Part shown: positions 1-11,475 of the stretch, piece after piece
Layout of the letters: every line of letters starts with the position of its first letter
Position numbering within the stretch: the first letter of the stretch is position 1
Source: Myrmaecium sp. VS I D KN 1
Lineage: Eukaryota > Ascomycota > Dothideomycetes > Valsariales > Valsariaceae
Length of the DNA stretch: 64,000 bases
Assembly (NCBI GenBank): GCA_019775845.1
Contig: JADQAV010000038.1
Span: 1-64,000 of the forward strand
Reading direction: 5' to 3'
Position numbers and translations under genes: made by a program
Notes under the pieces: model-generated
Databases searched by the model: none
Told to the model about the DNA's origin: nothing
Seen by the model: only the letters and a program-made list of their open reading frames with translations

Positions 1-2715
1 GCCACTGATACCATTACATCCATGCGAGGGATTCTCCTACGCAACCGTGCTTTTTCCTACTCGCTCTGTCTCCTGGAACCTTCCCCTTCTCCCCCTCTGT
101 CTCAGCCCGGTGCTCCCACCCCTTTCGCCTCCTTCTCTCGGGACTCGCTTGGATATCCTTTTTGCCGGCGCCCTGGGACAGGGGAGGGGTGCCGGCCGCG
201 TCCCCACTTGCTTAATTTGACGCTTTGGCTCTTCGAGGACAAAAGCACAACCCGTGAAAAAGGAGGGAGTAAAACGTGGGAGTGGAGCTCCTCTGCTTGC
301 TTGCGAGTGGCTCGCGCTCTCTCTTTCGCTTTTTTCTTGGATTCGACGGGGGTGCTTGTTCTTGTTGTTCTTGTGCTCTGGTTGTTTATGTCTGCTGCTG
401 GGTCGCTCACGGACCTCTTACTTCTCCTTGCCTCTGTGCCTGCCAGGCGGTCAGACGCTGGTGGGAGGCTGACTGACGATGAAAGAAATGGAAGGCTTGT
501 GATTTGCTGTCACCATCCTTCCGTGCCGCCGCTGCCTCGCACTCGGGTCGAACATGCTTCCCACGGTGGAGTTCACTTTCCTTTCCCCTCTCCCGTCTTC
601 TGCTCGTCTTCGTTACATCGCGCTGCTCGTTGGTGTACCAGACATGGAAGTCTGATTCCCATTTCTTTTTCATGATTCCGGGGGCTCCGCAGAATGACCC
701 TTTTTTTCTTTCTTTTTCTTCTCCTCTAGTTCCTTCTTTCACCTTTGACCCTGGTGGTTCCTGGCGTCTTTTGTTATGCAGGGCACTCTCTTTTCCACCT
801 CCTCTTCCCTCTTCCCCCGCCACCGCCGCCGTCGTCTGCACCGCACACACGCTACTGTACCTCCCTCCTGCGGGTAAGGCTTTCATCAGTTGGTGAGGGG
901 TTTCTCGGCAGCGCTCGGTGCTTCGGAGGGGGAGGGGCGGAAGGGCGGAGGGAAAGAAGTGGATCTTTCGAATGAGGGGTTGGCGGTAGGGCGGACGGGC
1001 GGGCGCGCATCGCGTTGTCTCATGACCATGGTTCTTCCTCTTTTTCTCACTTCTGCATGTGTGCCGCTGTGTGGGGAGGAAGAGCGAACTTCGGCGTTTT
1101 CTTGGGCTTCGCCCCCCCTCTGAGGGAGAGGTTATGCATGTGAGGTGAGGGGTAGGTACGGTGTGTAGCGGGGTAGACTTTTTTTTCTCTTGTTGTTTGT
1201 TTTCTTTCTCTTTCTTTTTTCCGCTCGTCAGGTTTGGTTCTGTTGTTGACGTGATGTTCGGGCTGTGCTGGTTGTTCTGCCGTTGGGCTGGAGAACCATG
1301 CATGGCGGACAGGGAATGCATGTTCCTTTCTATCTCCTCTCTCCCTCTTGGACCTCCACTCGATGTGAATCGAGGTCGGAGTGGAGAGGGATGTATATCT
1401 GTCGGTCACAGTCTCCCTTCTTCTAGCGAGCATGGTCGTTCTGCTTCTTCACGCGTAGTCTTTTCACCTTGGCGGTGGGGGGATCACATCCTCTCCCTTG
1501 ATACATCATGTAGGTTTCTCGTCTAAAGTCGTCACCGCTCTTCAACAATCTTTTTCGTCCACACCTGCCGCACCATGCCTTTATCATCAAGGACACACCT
1601 GGCGTACTGCTCTGGAACGGACGCATGATCGCTCTTCTTTCGTAGGCGCAGCAACAGCGGTGAACCCGCCGTGCTCGCCATCTTTCGTTTCCGCGGACCG
1701 AAGGCGGTTACTGAACCTGAGTCTTGCGGCTTGAATGCGGCTGAGAAAAGGGAACGGGACGAGAATGCTAGCATATCGATACACATGCCCATGATTCGTA
1801 CTGTTTCGAGATAGGCCCGTTCGTTTTGCCTTCTCTGTAATTCACCCTCTCCTATTCATTTACATCTTTGCTTTCTTCTTTTCTTTTCCTCGGGCCTATC
1901 TGTGTGCGGTCGACCCGACGACAATTGTCTAAGGACAGAGGATGATCGTCGCCGTTCCGTTGGCAATCTTTTATTGGCGCCGTAAGGAGCGGAGGTCCTG
2001 ATATAAGGCGAATGGGCGTTAGTGTGAAATCCTTGTGTATTCACACTCTTGACTAGGAGGATCTGGCAGGATAACCTTCAACGGAGGGTTCTAGGTTCTC
2101 GAATTTACGTGACGGAAGGACCGTCTGACAGCTTTAATGACTGTGCTTGAGAAGCCAGAAGCTCCATCTGCCATCTCATCTTATGCCGAAGATATCTACG
2201 AGGGAGATGGTCCGGTTTGAGGCGACTGTTTACTACCAACTCTGAAAGCCGGATGTATTCTACGATTTGGAGAACTTTCCAGATAATCCCTACCTATATG
2301 GGTATGTAGTCCTCCGAAATGGCTGACCTCCGATCATCATTTTGTTGCCTATACATGCCTGTCCATATAGAGGGTTGCTTTCCGGCTAAGTCTATCAGAG
2401 GTTTTTTCACTTGGACCGTCGAACCAGTAAAGGGCGTCACTTGGTGCAATATATGAGAGATTGACCGAGATATAATGGGCAGTAAGTTATAGCACACAAG
2501 CAGAGACAATTCAAGTCATAGCTGAGTTGCACGGTTATGGTTGACTGGCGGGGGGGACAAGGCTGAGGTTTTTCGGATCGGAAATTCCTAGAGCTCCGCA
2601 AGCAGCTTGCAGGTGCCCTGAATCCATCGAAGGTCCAGTCCTGTCTAAACCCCAAAACACAACATTGCGGAGCATCATTCTTCGTGGGCTTCGACAACCT
2701 CTGCTACTGCTCAAG
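1..2715. other. Gene-free stretch, CT-rich on + strand
   Basis: I find no convincing gene here. The first 1.5 kb is CT-rich on the plus strand with many T runs, which in such fungi is typical of untranslated leaders or trailers. The open frames it contains are low-complexity and show no recognisable domain. It may hold the 3' region of a gene left of the window and the promoter of the ELYS-domain gene that begins at 2716. Confidence 0.6.
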
Positions 2716-3799
2716 ATGTTAGACATTAGCGACTTCGAGAGCGTCTTCGCTTTCAACCCTGACTATCAATACTCGGACGGCCGACTCGAGGAGATCCACA
2801 ACTCGCGCAGCATCTTCCGAAGGAAGCTCTTCTTCGACCGCCTGGTGGAACAACTTAGGATCGATAGTAAGTCAGGTCTGCCGCCGCGTGCATGAAGGAA
2901 GTCGCTCATGTTCCTCAGTCGGTCATCTCTATCCGCCACAGCACAACAGAGATCTTCGCGAATTACACAGACGGATCGTCGAGGCGCAAACCGCAGACCA
3001 TTACAAGCAGTCCCTCCTGTTCTACATTCTGAAGGATTGCGTCGCGCACAATGTACTCGAAGCGCCCGCGGATTCCTTCGCGCGCGCGGTCAGCCTCCCC
3101 GCCAAATACGTTACCTGCATGGACGGATTGTACCTCATGGACCGCCGACAGTATAAGGTATGCGCGTGTGAATGGTCCAATGATGGATGGAGTTTCTAAT
3201 GTCCCCAGTCCGCGCTCGAGAACCTTACCGACCCTTCCCTCCCACCATTGTTCACCCCAGAAATCCTCTCCACCCTCCTTCTACCCGACGTCCTCAACGC
3301 CTCCCCGTCGAATCTTCCCCTGCCGCTCGCATACTACAACGCGGTCCGACCACCTCTGCGCGACGCGTCTCTGCGCCTTGATTACATAACTTACCTTGCG
3401 CGACTTGACATCACGGGAGCTTTCTGGTTTATTCGCTCTCGTCCGGAGCACGAGCGCGCGGAGATGCTGAAGGCGATGACAGCGGAGGCTTTGAGGACAC
3501 ATGGGGTTGAAGTGGAAAGGAGGGGCGACCGAGGCTTGGAATGGGTGGACCTGCCGTTTACGGAGGAAGAGGAGGAAGTGGTGCTTGGGTACCTTTCCGA
3601 GGATCCTGAAGGTCGCGCCATTCCGGGAGCACGGGACGCGGTGATCATGAGACGAATAGCGACCGGGAAGCTGAAGGAGGTGGTTTCGGATCGTAAAGCT
3701 GCGGGGCGGCTGGCCGGCGATGTGAATTGGGAGGGAGTGAAGGAGGGTATCAGTAGGGGCCTCGGGTCGAGAAAAGACGATGTCGGCTTTGAGATTTGA
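2716..3799 (+). CDS. ELYS-domain protein, nuclear pore assembly type
   Basis: This gene encodes a 326-residue protein that I read as three exons: 2716-2866, 2919-3157 and 3209-3799. The two introns (52 and 51 bp) have GT..AG ends and keep the frame. Residues 1 to about 260 resemble the ELYS-like domain of fungal nucleoporins (the Ely5 / AT-hook-containing family): a start rich in 'SDFESVF', then 'RRIVEAQTADHYKQSLL', then an all-helical stretch with 'ENLTDPSLPPL'. In the family this domain helps attach the protein to the Nup107-160 (Y) complex at nuclear pores. No AT-hook is visible, so this looks like the short fungal form with only the helical domain. The ATG at 2716 was chosen because the conserved block begins right there; an in-frame ATG further up is possible. 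It is convergent with MDM35. Confidence 0.8.
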
Positions 3800-4169
3800 G
3801 TGAAAGCGGGGGATGTCTAGACCGGGTAGTGGGTATTGGGATCAAAATGAGGCTTAACTCGGGCATAGCGCATGGGGTTTGGAGTTCGGGAGAGTTTGAT
3901 AAGCCAGTTTAGGCATGATGCGACTTCGATCGTGTATTCACGATCTTCAGTTCGCGGCTGCTATAGGCCCTCCAGCCTTGCTTCTAGAGTCCTTTATAGC
4001 ACTTAATATACGGTTTCGAAATGTGTGGGCAAAGTTGCCGCGGATCCAATATCATGGTATTGAAGGGGGAGATTCTCTCCGAACGCCTGCTAATGCCGTG
4101 ACCATAAACGCCAATTGATGCAATGCCACATTCTGTAAGTTCGATTAGTAGGAAAGCATAGCCTGGATA
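3800..4169. other. Convergent intergenic region
   Basis: This is the 3' flanks of the ELYS-domain gene (+) and MDM35 (-). The only notable content is a candidate splice acceptor for MDM35 near 4133-4135 (see the MDM35 entry). No separate gene is visible. Confidence 0.6.
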
Positions 4170-4531
4170 TCAAGAGCGCTTACATCCTCCTCTCAGATGC
4201 TCCGCGTCATTCTCTTTGTTGTTCTCCCTTGCCTCCTCAAGCATAGTATCGATTCCGCGCTCCTTCAGTGCTTTCTGCAGGACTCAGTAGCGATCCAGCT
4301 GCAGACCGGTGCATGGGCTTACGCTTAGGCACTGCTTATACTGCTTGAACAGCGGCTCACACTCATCTGTCGTCGCATTCCCGCGGAGGAACTCTGGGGA
4401 CAGGCGCGCATTAGTTGCTGGGCCTGTTCGCAAGAGCAGGCGCATTCCGTACTTTCACTGTACCACTTCAAGAAGCAGCTATCGTACTTCTCCTTCACTT
4501 CATTACACTCCGGCGCGAGAGAAGCTGACAT
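4170..4531 (-). CDS. MDM35: Mdm35/TRIAP1, mitochondrial lipid-transfer partner
   Basis: This is a spliced gene for an 84-residue twin CX9C protein. Exons on the minus strand are 4453-4531, 4323-4393 and 4170-4274; introns of 59 and 48 bp have GT..AG ends. The cysteine pairs are C9/C19 and C38/C48, each with exactly nine residues between. The block 'YDSCFLKWYSEKFLRG' and the tail 'KALKERGID' are strongly like yeast Mdm35 and human TRIAP1. In the family the protein is oxidised in the intermembrane space by the Mia40 pathway and partners Ups1/Ups2 in phosphatidic acid and phosphatidylserine transfer. The 3' end is uncertain: a consensus donor at 4183 and acceptor at 4133 could remove 51 bp and form a TAA stop across the junction, giving a protein four residues shorter. 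It diverges from RRP6 with 264 bp between start codons. Confidence 0.88.
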
Positions 4532-4795
4532 GATCGGGTTATCAGGTTCGGTACCAGCGTCGGCGAAGTCACAAATGGTCCGGTTACATCAAGTGGTGAT
4601 CTGAAAGAAGTGCATTTACTCCGTAGATTACCGTAACTTATGGCGATAAGATAACGCAAAAATAACATTCTTACTACATCCTCGCTAGCATACTTCGGAC
4701 CTCCGAAAAGTTCAGTCCCGCGCAAGCTCGCCGTCCGCCGCCAACCTTTGATCTCGCATGCTTCAGGAACCGGCAGTGGCGCTCTGAAAGCAGTG
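4532..4795. promoter_or_regulatory. Shared MDM35/RRP6 divergent promoter region
   Basis: Only 264 bp separate the start codons of the two divergent genes, so both promoters must lie here or overlap the leaders. No single motif stands out to me. Confidence 0.45.
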
Positions 4796-7530
4796 ATGGA
4801 TGTTTCATTTCAGGATCTGCAAGCCTCGGTCACCAGCTCCCTCATAGCCGCGACGCGCACAACGACCTCGATCGCTGCCGAAGACCTTGCCTTCCAACGT
4901 TCCCTCGACCCTACGGTTGCGCGCTCCCTGGATAGGCAAAATGCGCGCCTCCTCTCTCTTGCGGGCCGCCTTCTTGCGGGTGCCGTTGCGACGGATAGTT
5001 TCGAGACGGCCTCTCTGGAAGAAGTAGGTGCCTCTGCATCCAACCGGAAAACGCTCCTCGGCCCTGACGACACGGACGATGTGCTTGGGGCCGAAGGGCC
5101 AGGCTGGCGACGTGTCGTTGATACCGTTGATAGTTTGCTGGAAAAGGCGGACACTGCTTTAGATGAGTTCACGGGGGTTATCAAGAGGGGAAGCCCTTCA
5201 TCGGAACAGGTATGCTGATATCGTGCTATTGCTGTCTTTCGTGAGCCGAGGTGCTGATATTCGGTTTTCAGGCAGCTCATTATAAGGTACTCCGGCCATC
5301 GAACTTTGGAGCAAAATCGAAGGTACTGGTGAAGCCGCAAACATTATTCGAAGACGCGCCGGACAACTTTGAGACGCTCCCGTTCAAGCCACTTTTGACG
5401 ACGAAGCCTCACGCCCAAATACCTCTGGAAGAAGCTTTGAAGCTGGTTAAAGACGAAGATGGGAAGTCAGGGTAAGGCATATCTCCCATCAGTATCAACC
5501 TCGCATCTACTGAATATCTACAGTTACCCCCATCCTTATCAAACGGAGATTGAAAGCTACAAATACCCTAAAAGCGTATATGAAAAGAACGACCCAATCA
5601 AGTACCGCCCTTTCGAGACGACAACCGCTACCTTCGTTGAGACACCGGAGGCCATGTATGAAATGCTCGCAGAGTTGAAGCAAGCGAAGGAGATCGCTAT
5701 CGACGTGGAGCATCATGACTTGCATTCGTATACTGGCATTGTATCACTATTGCAGATCAGTACGCGTGACAAGGACTGGATAATAGACACACTGAAACCC
5801 TGGAGGAGGAGATTGGAGTGTTTAAACGAGGTCTTCGCGGACCCAAATATTCTGAAGGTATATTTGTTACCCTCTGGGCAATCAAGCTTTGCTGACATAT
5901 GCAGGTCCTTCATGGCGCTCACATGGACGTCATTTGGTTACAACGAGACCTTGGCCTCTATCTTGTCGGCCTGTTTGACACTTTCGTAGCATCCCGTACC
6001 CTTGGATATGCCGGCAACGGCCTTGCATTTCTTCTCAAGAAGTTCGTAAATTTCGACGCGGACAAGAGGCTCCAAAGGGCTGATTGGAGAATACGGCCAC
6101 TTCCTGCTGATATGTTCAACTACGCGCGCTCCGACACCCACTTCCTCCTTTATATCTATGACAAGATGCGCAACGAGCTGCTCTCACGATCGACTAAGCT
6201 TACTGGAAACCCGGAGAGTGACCGGATAGCTGCGGTATTAGAGGGTTCCAAAGCACTCTCACTACAGAAATATGAGACCCCTGCCCCCTACGACGTCACT
6301 AATGGCAGTGGACCCAGTGGTTGGGCGCGTATGCTGCTCAAAACTTCGGCAAACTTGAACCGCGAACAGTTCGCTGTCTTTCGGGCCGTACATGTATGGC
6401 GCGATGTTGTGGCTCGCCAGGAAGACGAGAGTCCTCTGTCCGTCATTGGCAATCACCTCATGTGGAGTATAGCACGCTCCATGCCAACGGACACGCCCGC
6501 ACTCTTCAAGGTTGCGCCTACCCTGATAGGACCTGCAAGGCACAGAGCAAAAGAGCTCGTGGACGTTATCGCCAAAGCGAAGGTGGAAGGGAGGGAGAAA
6601 GGACCGGAGCTATCGGCTTGGTTCGATGCACGCTTGAAGGAACGGAAGGCTAAACAGGATGCGTACTTCGCCGCTAAGCGTGGCACCCCTGAGACACCTG
6701 CGGAGCAACAGACATCCGCTATACCCCAAGATACCCAAGTCGCACTCAGCACCGACGTCTCAGTTGTACGCGCAGAGAAAAGTCAGTTTTGGGGATCCTT
6801 GTTGGATAAGGTGAAAGAAGCCTGGCAAAAGAGGAAAGAGATCGAAAAACAGACGGGAATGGAGGATGTAAGGCTAGCAGTACCACTCCCGGCGCTTACG
6901 GCAGAGGTGTTTGCCGATCCGAATGAAGTGGAAGGCGCCAAGACGCCTAAGGCCGAGGATCCAGGTGCAAGAGCGGCGATCCCGTTCATGACCAAGGAGG
7001 AGAGGGATGAGAGAGCCGGAGTAGTGAAGGAGGACAAGGAACAGGCGTCAGAGGAAGATGTCTTCACGCTCAAAGAGAAGGGTGGAGGAAGGAAGTCGAA
7101 GAAGTCGAAGGCTGTCAAGGAAGCGTCTCCGGAGTCGGGCATGGACATCGATGCCGACGAGTTGATGCTTCCCGACAGCGAGGCTGCGAAGAAAGCCGAG
7201 AAGAAGCGGAGAAAGAAACTGGCCAAGGCCAACGAAGAGGCGGCGAAGCAGGCCGAGCAGGCCAGCGAGGATCAACAGGCGCCAAAGAAGGGCAAGAAGA
7301 GAAAGAGCGACGCTCTGGCCGGTGGCGAGGAGGAGGAGGAGGCCTTCGATTACGCGAATGCGAAGAGCGTGCTCAACGCGGAGCCGGAGGAGGAGCAGAG
7401 CTCGAAGAAGAAGGGCAAGAGGGAGAGGAAGCAGGCATTTAACCCGTATAAGGGGGCTACGGATGTGCCGAAGGGCTTGAGCCGAAGGCAGAAGGAGAAG
7501 CCGGGCAGGAGTGGAACGTTCAAGCAGTGA
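4796..7530 (+). CDS. RRP6: Exosome 3'-5' exoribonuclease Rrp6 (EXOSC10)
   Basis: This gene encodes an 857-residue nuclear exosome nuclease. Exons are 4796-5209, 5272-5471, 5524-5857 and 5905-7530, with introns of 62, 52 and 47 bp. The N-terminal part (about 1-140) matches the PMC2NT region that binds the Rrp47-type cofactor. The DEDD-y exonuclease core is visible: D265/E267 in 'AIDVEHHD', D324 in 'LHGAHMD', and Y389/D393 in 'YARSD'. An HRDC domain follows from about residue 467. The last 250 residues are Lys/Glu-rich and probably carry nuclear signals. The family trims and degrades rRNA, snoRNA and cryptic transcripts in the nucleus. The ATG at 4796 is preferred because it directly precedes the conserved N-terminus; the same frame extends upstream only to a TTG. 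Confidence 0.94.
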
Positions 7531-7956
7531 ACAACACGATGGGAGGGTGTATGGTCTGTATTTGTGACTATCCGCTCGGTCTGGGCGTCTTGGAGTTCTA
7601 TCTAGACCCATACCGGGAGGCTCGTTGATACTTGAAATTCTCGATGACATGCGGATTAGACCGTAGAGAGCAATTATCGGATCAATGGGCTTTGTATTTT
7701 CTAGGAAAACAAAGGGAATTCTGTCATGTTTGCTTACTCCTTGTTTACGCTTCGCTTGGCCTGCAATATAACCTGATCATAACGCGGGTTCCCGACATGA
7801 GAGGCAAAAGTAACCAGTGAAGACGTATTTCAAAGAAAATGGGTATTTTGATGATCTAACAAATCTAACAATGGGAGGTCACTACAGCTAAACCACATGA
7901 GGGTGGCATGACCTCTGCTTGGTAAGTCACACCTCAACCAGATGCCGGGCGATCGA
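7531..7956. other. Convergent intergenic region
   Basis: This is the 3' flanks of RRP6 (+) and APC2 (-). I see no gene or clear repeat in it. Confidence 0.6.
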
Positions 7957-10699
7957 TCACTTCTTCACGCTCCAAACCCCGCCCGCACCCTTGACGGCCC
8001 GGCCGTCGGTCTCCATCCCTTCCAGCAGCTGATCCAGCTCCTCCTGGCCGAAGGGAAACCCGCCGGGCATGACCATCTTCAACATCATCAGGATGCGCGG
8101 GCTGGGCATGGAGCCCTGGTTCGTCAGCATGCCGAGGATGAACTGGGTGTACAGCGGGGCGTTCTGGGCGAGCAGGTCGTTCTGCGTCTTGACGTTGCTC
8201 ATCGCGTCCGCGACCGGGTCGGCGGCGGTGGCGGTTGTGGCGGCGGCCGAGTCGAGGGAGTCGAGCGTTTCCACGACGACGTAGGTGGGCGGTTCCCCGT
8301 CCGAGGTCGAGATGGTGCGGAGGACTTTCTTGTTGAGCCAGAATGCGAGGCCGGCGTGGAGCAGGCCGTCGTCCATCTGGAGCTCGCCTTCCAGCTCTTC
8401 GACTGTCTTACGGACCTCGCTGCCGTCGTCCGAGTTGAAGGCGTAGATAACAGTGGCGAAAGCCGTGGGGACGGTTTCCTTGACCGTGCGGTCCTCAAGC
8501 TCGAGTTCGACGTTGACGCGACCAAGCGCGGGCAGCCAATGCAGCTTGCGCATGCTCTTCTTACTCTCAAAGCCCGCTTCATACTTGGCTTGTAGTTCCT
8601 GGATGGGTTTTGGCGCCACGAAGGTGTCGGTGCGCAACTCTGGCCAGAAGAAAGACGAGAGGATTTGCGCATTCAGCTTGGAGGCATTGGGCTGTGCGGC
8701 ATCGCGGAGTTCATTCTGGATCTCCCGGGTCATTTGCCTTGAGTCCAGCATGTCTCGAAGCATAACCTCGCACGCTTGCAGTTTGTCGTCCCCAAGCCTG
8801 ATCTTGAACAGCTCAACGAGGCGGAGATCCTTCACGTATTCGGGATCCTCGTTCCGAAGCAGGTGCTCTCCAAGAATCTGCTTAAGTTCGTTTATAAACT
8901 CTTCGCGATCGTACAGGGACAAGAGATACGAAAGAACGTCTTCCGCTTTCGACTTCTTATATTCCGGTGAAGCGTCCATGGGATCAGGGGTCCAGTTCAT
9001 GTCGTTCCAGTTGAGCTCTTCATCATAGTCATGCGTGTTGGAAACGATCGGCTGCAGCATCTCTTCAGCAATCTTGGTAGATATACTGGGGTCACGGATC
9101 TCGATGGGATTCCCTTGATCGTCTTGTACGTCTGCTAACAGACTGGAAATGATGATCCGAGCAGTATCGTCTCTTTCACGTAGGTACTGCCTCAATGGTC
9201 TCGCTACTCGTTCGAGCAATACTCCCTTGGGGTCCAGCTCATTGAAAACGCGTACTGTATTGATATACACGTCGAGAATCTGCGTTGTTGAAGCCCCCAT
9301 GTGCAATATTCGACGCGATAACTGTTCGCAGAAGGAGACCACGACATGACTACGCGCTGCCGGCGTAGTTATATACTCCTGCACGGGTATGAAATTCGGA
9401 TTCGATGGAGGTGGTGTTGACGCTTACCTTAATATCCCTCACTGCTCCGATACTCTCATTCCATCTAACCACATAGTCGAATAGGTTATCGACCCTTGTC
9501 CGCCCTAGCCTGTGGATTGCCATTTCCTGCCACTGTTGTATCTCGCTCGGACTGCCCAGACTGATCTTGCCCCTCTGGTCCGCTCCGTCCGCAGCAAAAG
9601 CAGAGGCTGCAGAATGTGTACTGCTAGCAAAGATGTCTCCTTTCCTGGTCTTTGCAGATGCAGCTTCGGTGCCGTCCAAAATATCAACCACTTTGGTAAC
9701 AAAGGGTGCGAAACCTCCAGTGACCCACAATCTCAGCCTGCTGACAACCGACTCTCCACCCATCCAATCAACCTTCATATAGCTGCTATGAACGAACGCA
9801 GTGATTAGCTTGTCCATGGCCACAGCAAAGGTAGACTGCGTCGAGTCGCCTCCAAGGCCAACCTCCCGTAAAGAGTGAAGTAGCCACACAAACCTCGCGT
9901 GGAGATTCTTGACCTCCGTCTGACTCAACTCCACATTCTCCTTCGGGACCACGGGATTCTTCGACAGGCTGATCTGGAAGAGCTTGCACCCGGTATCATA
10001 AAAGATAAACCCTAAGCATTTCCAGAACCTCATCCTCGGCAGGGTATGCAAAAACATCGCGTGCATATCCGTGCCGAAGCGCTTAGCCAACGCCTCCACC
10101 TTCTTGCTGCCAGCCATATGTCGCTGTAAGTTCGGGACCAGGTGGTCCTCCACCGGCTGAACGTAGATATCCTGCAGTTGCTCCAACACCTTGAGCGTCC
10201 GTTCCACCGCGTCCCAGGCACGTTGGCTTAGAATCGGCGCTTCGAATGTCTCCCGTACCCAGCCCTGCGCGAACCGTCCAAAGTGGCTGCGCACCTCCAT
10301 CGTGTACCACTCGAGCAAATCCTTGCCACCGCTCTCCTGCTCTTCTACCAGATACGCCACGGCCTCTTCCACCTCCCGCGTCCACCGCTTCGCCCCTACC
10401 GGGAGGAACACGGGAGCCTCGCCATTGCTGCCTCCACTGACCGGTGCGGCGCCTTGTAAGCTCAGGTACCGGGTCGCGACGCTCCAAGCGGCATTGTGTC
10501 GTAGCTGCCGCTCCGCTGCGCTGTTGGCAGTGTGCCGGTGCACATGGCCGGCCGTGTAGGTGGAACCGAAAGTTTGACCCGCCCTCGAGGATCCGGTTTC
10601 TTGTGTCGCAAGGGGCGTGGAAGCGGTATGAGCGGTTCCCGGGCCAGGGAAAACGGTCGAAAGTATGCGCGCATGATGTGAGTCCAAGAAACTCACCAT
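7957..10699 (-). CDS. APC2: Anaphase-promoting complex subunit 2 (cullin-like)
   Basis: This gene encodes an 897-residue protein from two exons, 9428-10699 and 7957-9378, separated by a 49-bp intron. The N-terminal half is helical cullin-repeat-like sequence beginning 'ILSTVFPGPG'. The second half carries the cullin homology region, with 'ILSSFFWPELR' and 'LHWLPALGRVNVEL', followed by a C-terminal winged-helix-type segment ending in 'GAGGVWSVKK'. APC2 is the cullin subunit that holds the RING protein APC11 in the anaphase-promoting ubiquitin ligase, which drives destruction of securin and cyclins. The first in-frame ATG is at 10699; the frame extends 24 codons further but begins with TTG. It is convergent with RRP6, and the next gene, an F-box gene, lies on the same strand upstream. 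Confidence 0.92.
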
Positions 10700-11475
10700 C
10701 GTGGGCCGCTTGTTTATGGTCGGAACGACGTCGGTCGAAGGAAAGATTGGGCAATTGGCGGTCGCGGGCAAAAGAGGCAGCTCATTCGGGCGAGGTTCAT
10801 CAGTAGTTCACACCGGAAATGTTGTATTGCCCTGTAGTAAGCGCATGCCGAAGAACGTCAATTGTGGTTTCGAGGACTGCCGAGGGTTGCTGTGCTGTTA
10901 TCGGGTCCGGAGCTTCAAGTTCAGACGGAACTACCTACGCGCCCAATCGACTCGCGCAATCACGTGCCAGACCGAAAGCCCGCCGTCGGGTGGTGTACAA
11001 ATGGTTGATATCAAGTTACGGCATGAACAAGCTGAATGTATCAGGGTATAATAACCACAGTGTTTTCCCGTATGCCAACTACTACCACGTTCTGGTAGGG
11101 TTATCCCCCAAATTACCCGCTAAGCCGAAGACTCGCAAAACGTAACGAAGCCTACCGTGCCCCGGCATTACATGCTCGAATGAAACGCCCGAAAAGCGAT
11201 GGAACCCCTCAATATCAGTCCTATCCTTGTCCCAGAAACGTATTCGTTGGCGACGGACAGCGACAGTCGCTGTCACCGTGTCCAAGCCTGCTACCGTATC
11301 CTACCACAGTTTCCGCCGAAAGAAATGACACATTACTAGGTAGCAATGATGCAGAGCGAACCAGAAAACCAGAGAGAACGCCCACTTCAAAAATGCAAAG
11401 GAGACCAAAGCACCAGGCTTGGGTTTTCCATCAAAAGAGACAAGCAGGAACATGTTGACACCACCGAAATCCACA
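10700..11475. other. Intergenic: APC2 promoter and F-box gene 3' flank
   Basis: This stretch lies between two minus-strand genes. It should hold the APC2 promoter and leader and the F-box gene's 3' UTR. Open frames here are short, overlap one another, and lack family resemblance. I see no repeat or RNA gene. Confidence 0.55.

Noticed and set aside
407-1321. 304-codon minus-strand frame starting with ATG
   Set aside because: It is Lys/Arg/Glu/Pro-rich low-complexity sequence opposite a CT-rich strand and has no domain; it looks like a compositional artefact.
2665-2715. Upstream in-frame start of the ELYS-domain gene
   Set aside because: The 17 extra residues are Leu/Arg-rich and unlike the family, whose conserved block starts at the ATG at 2716.
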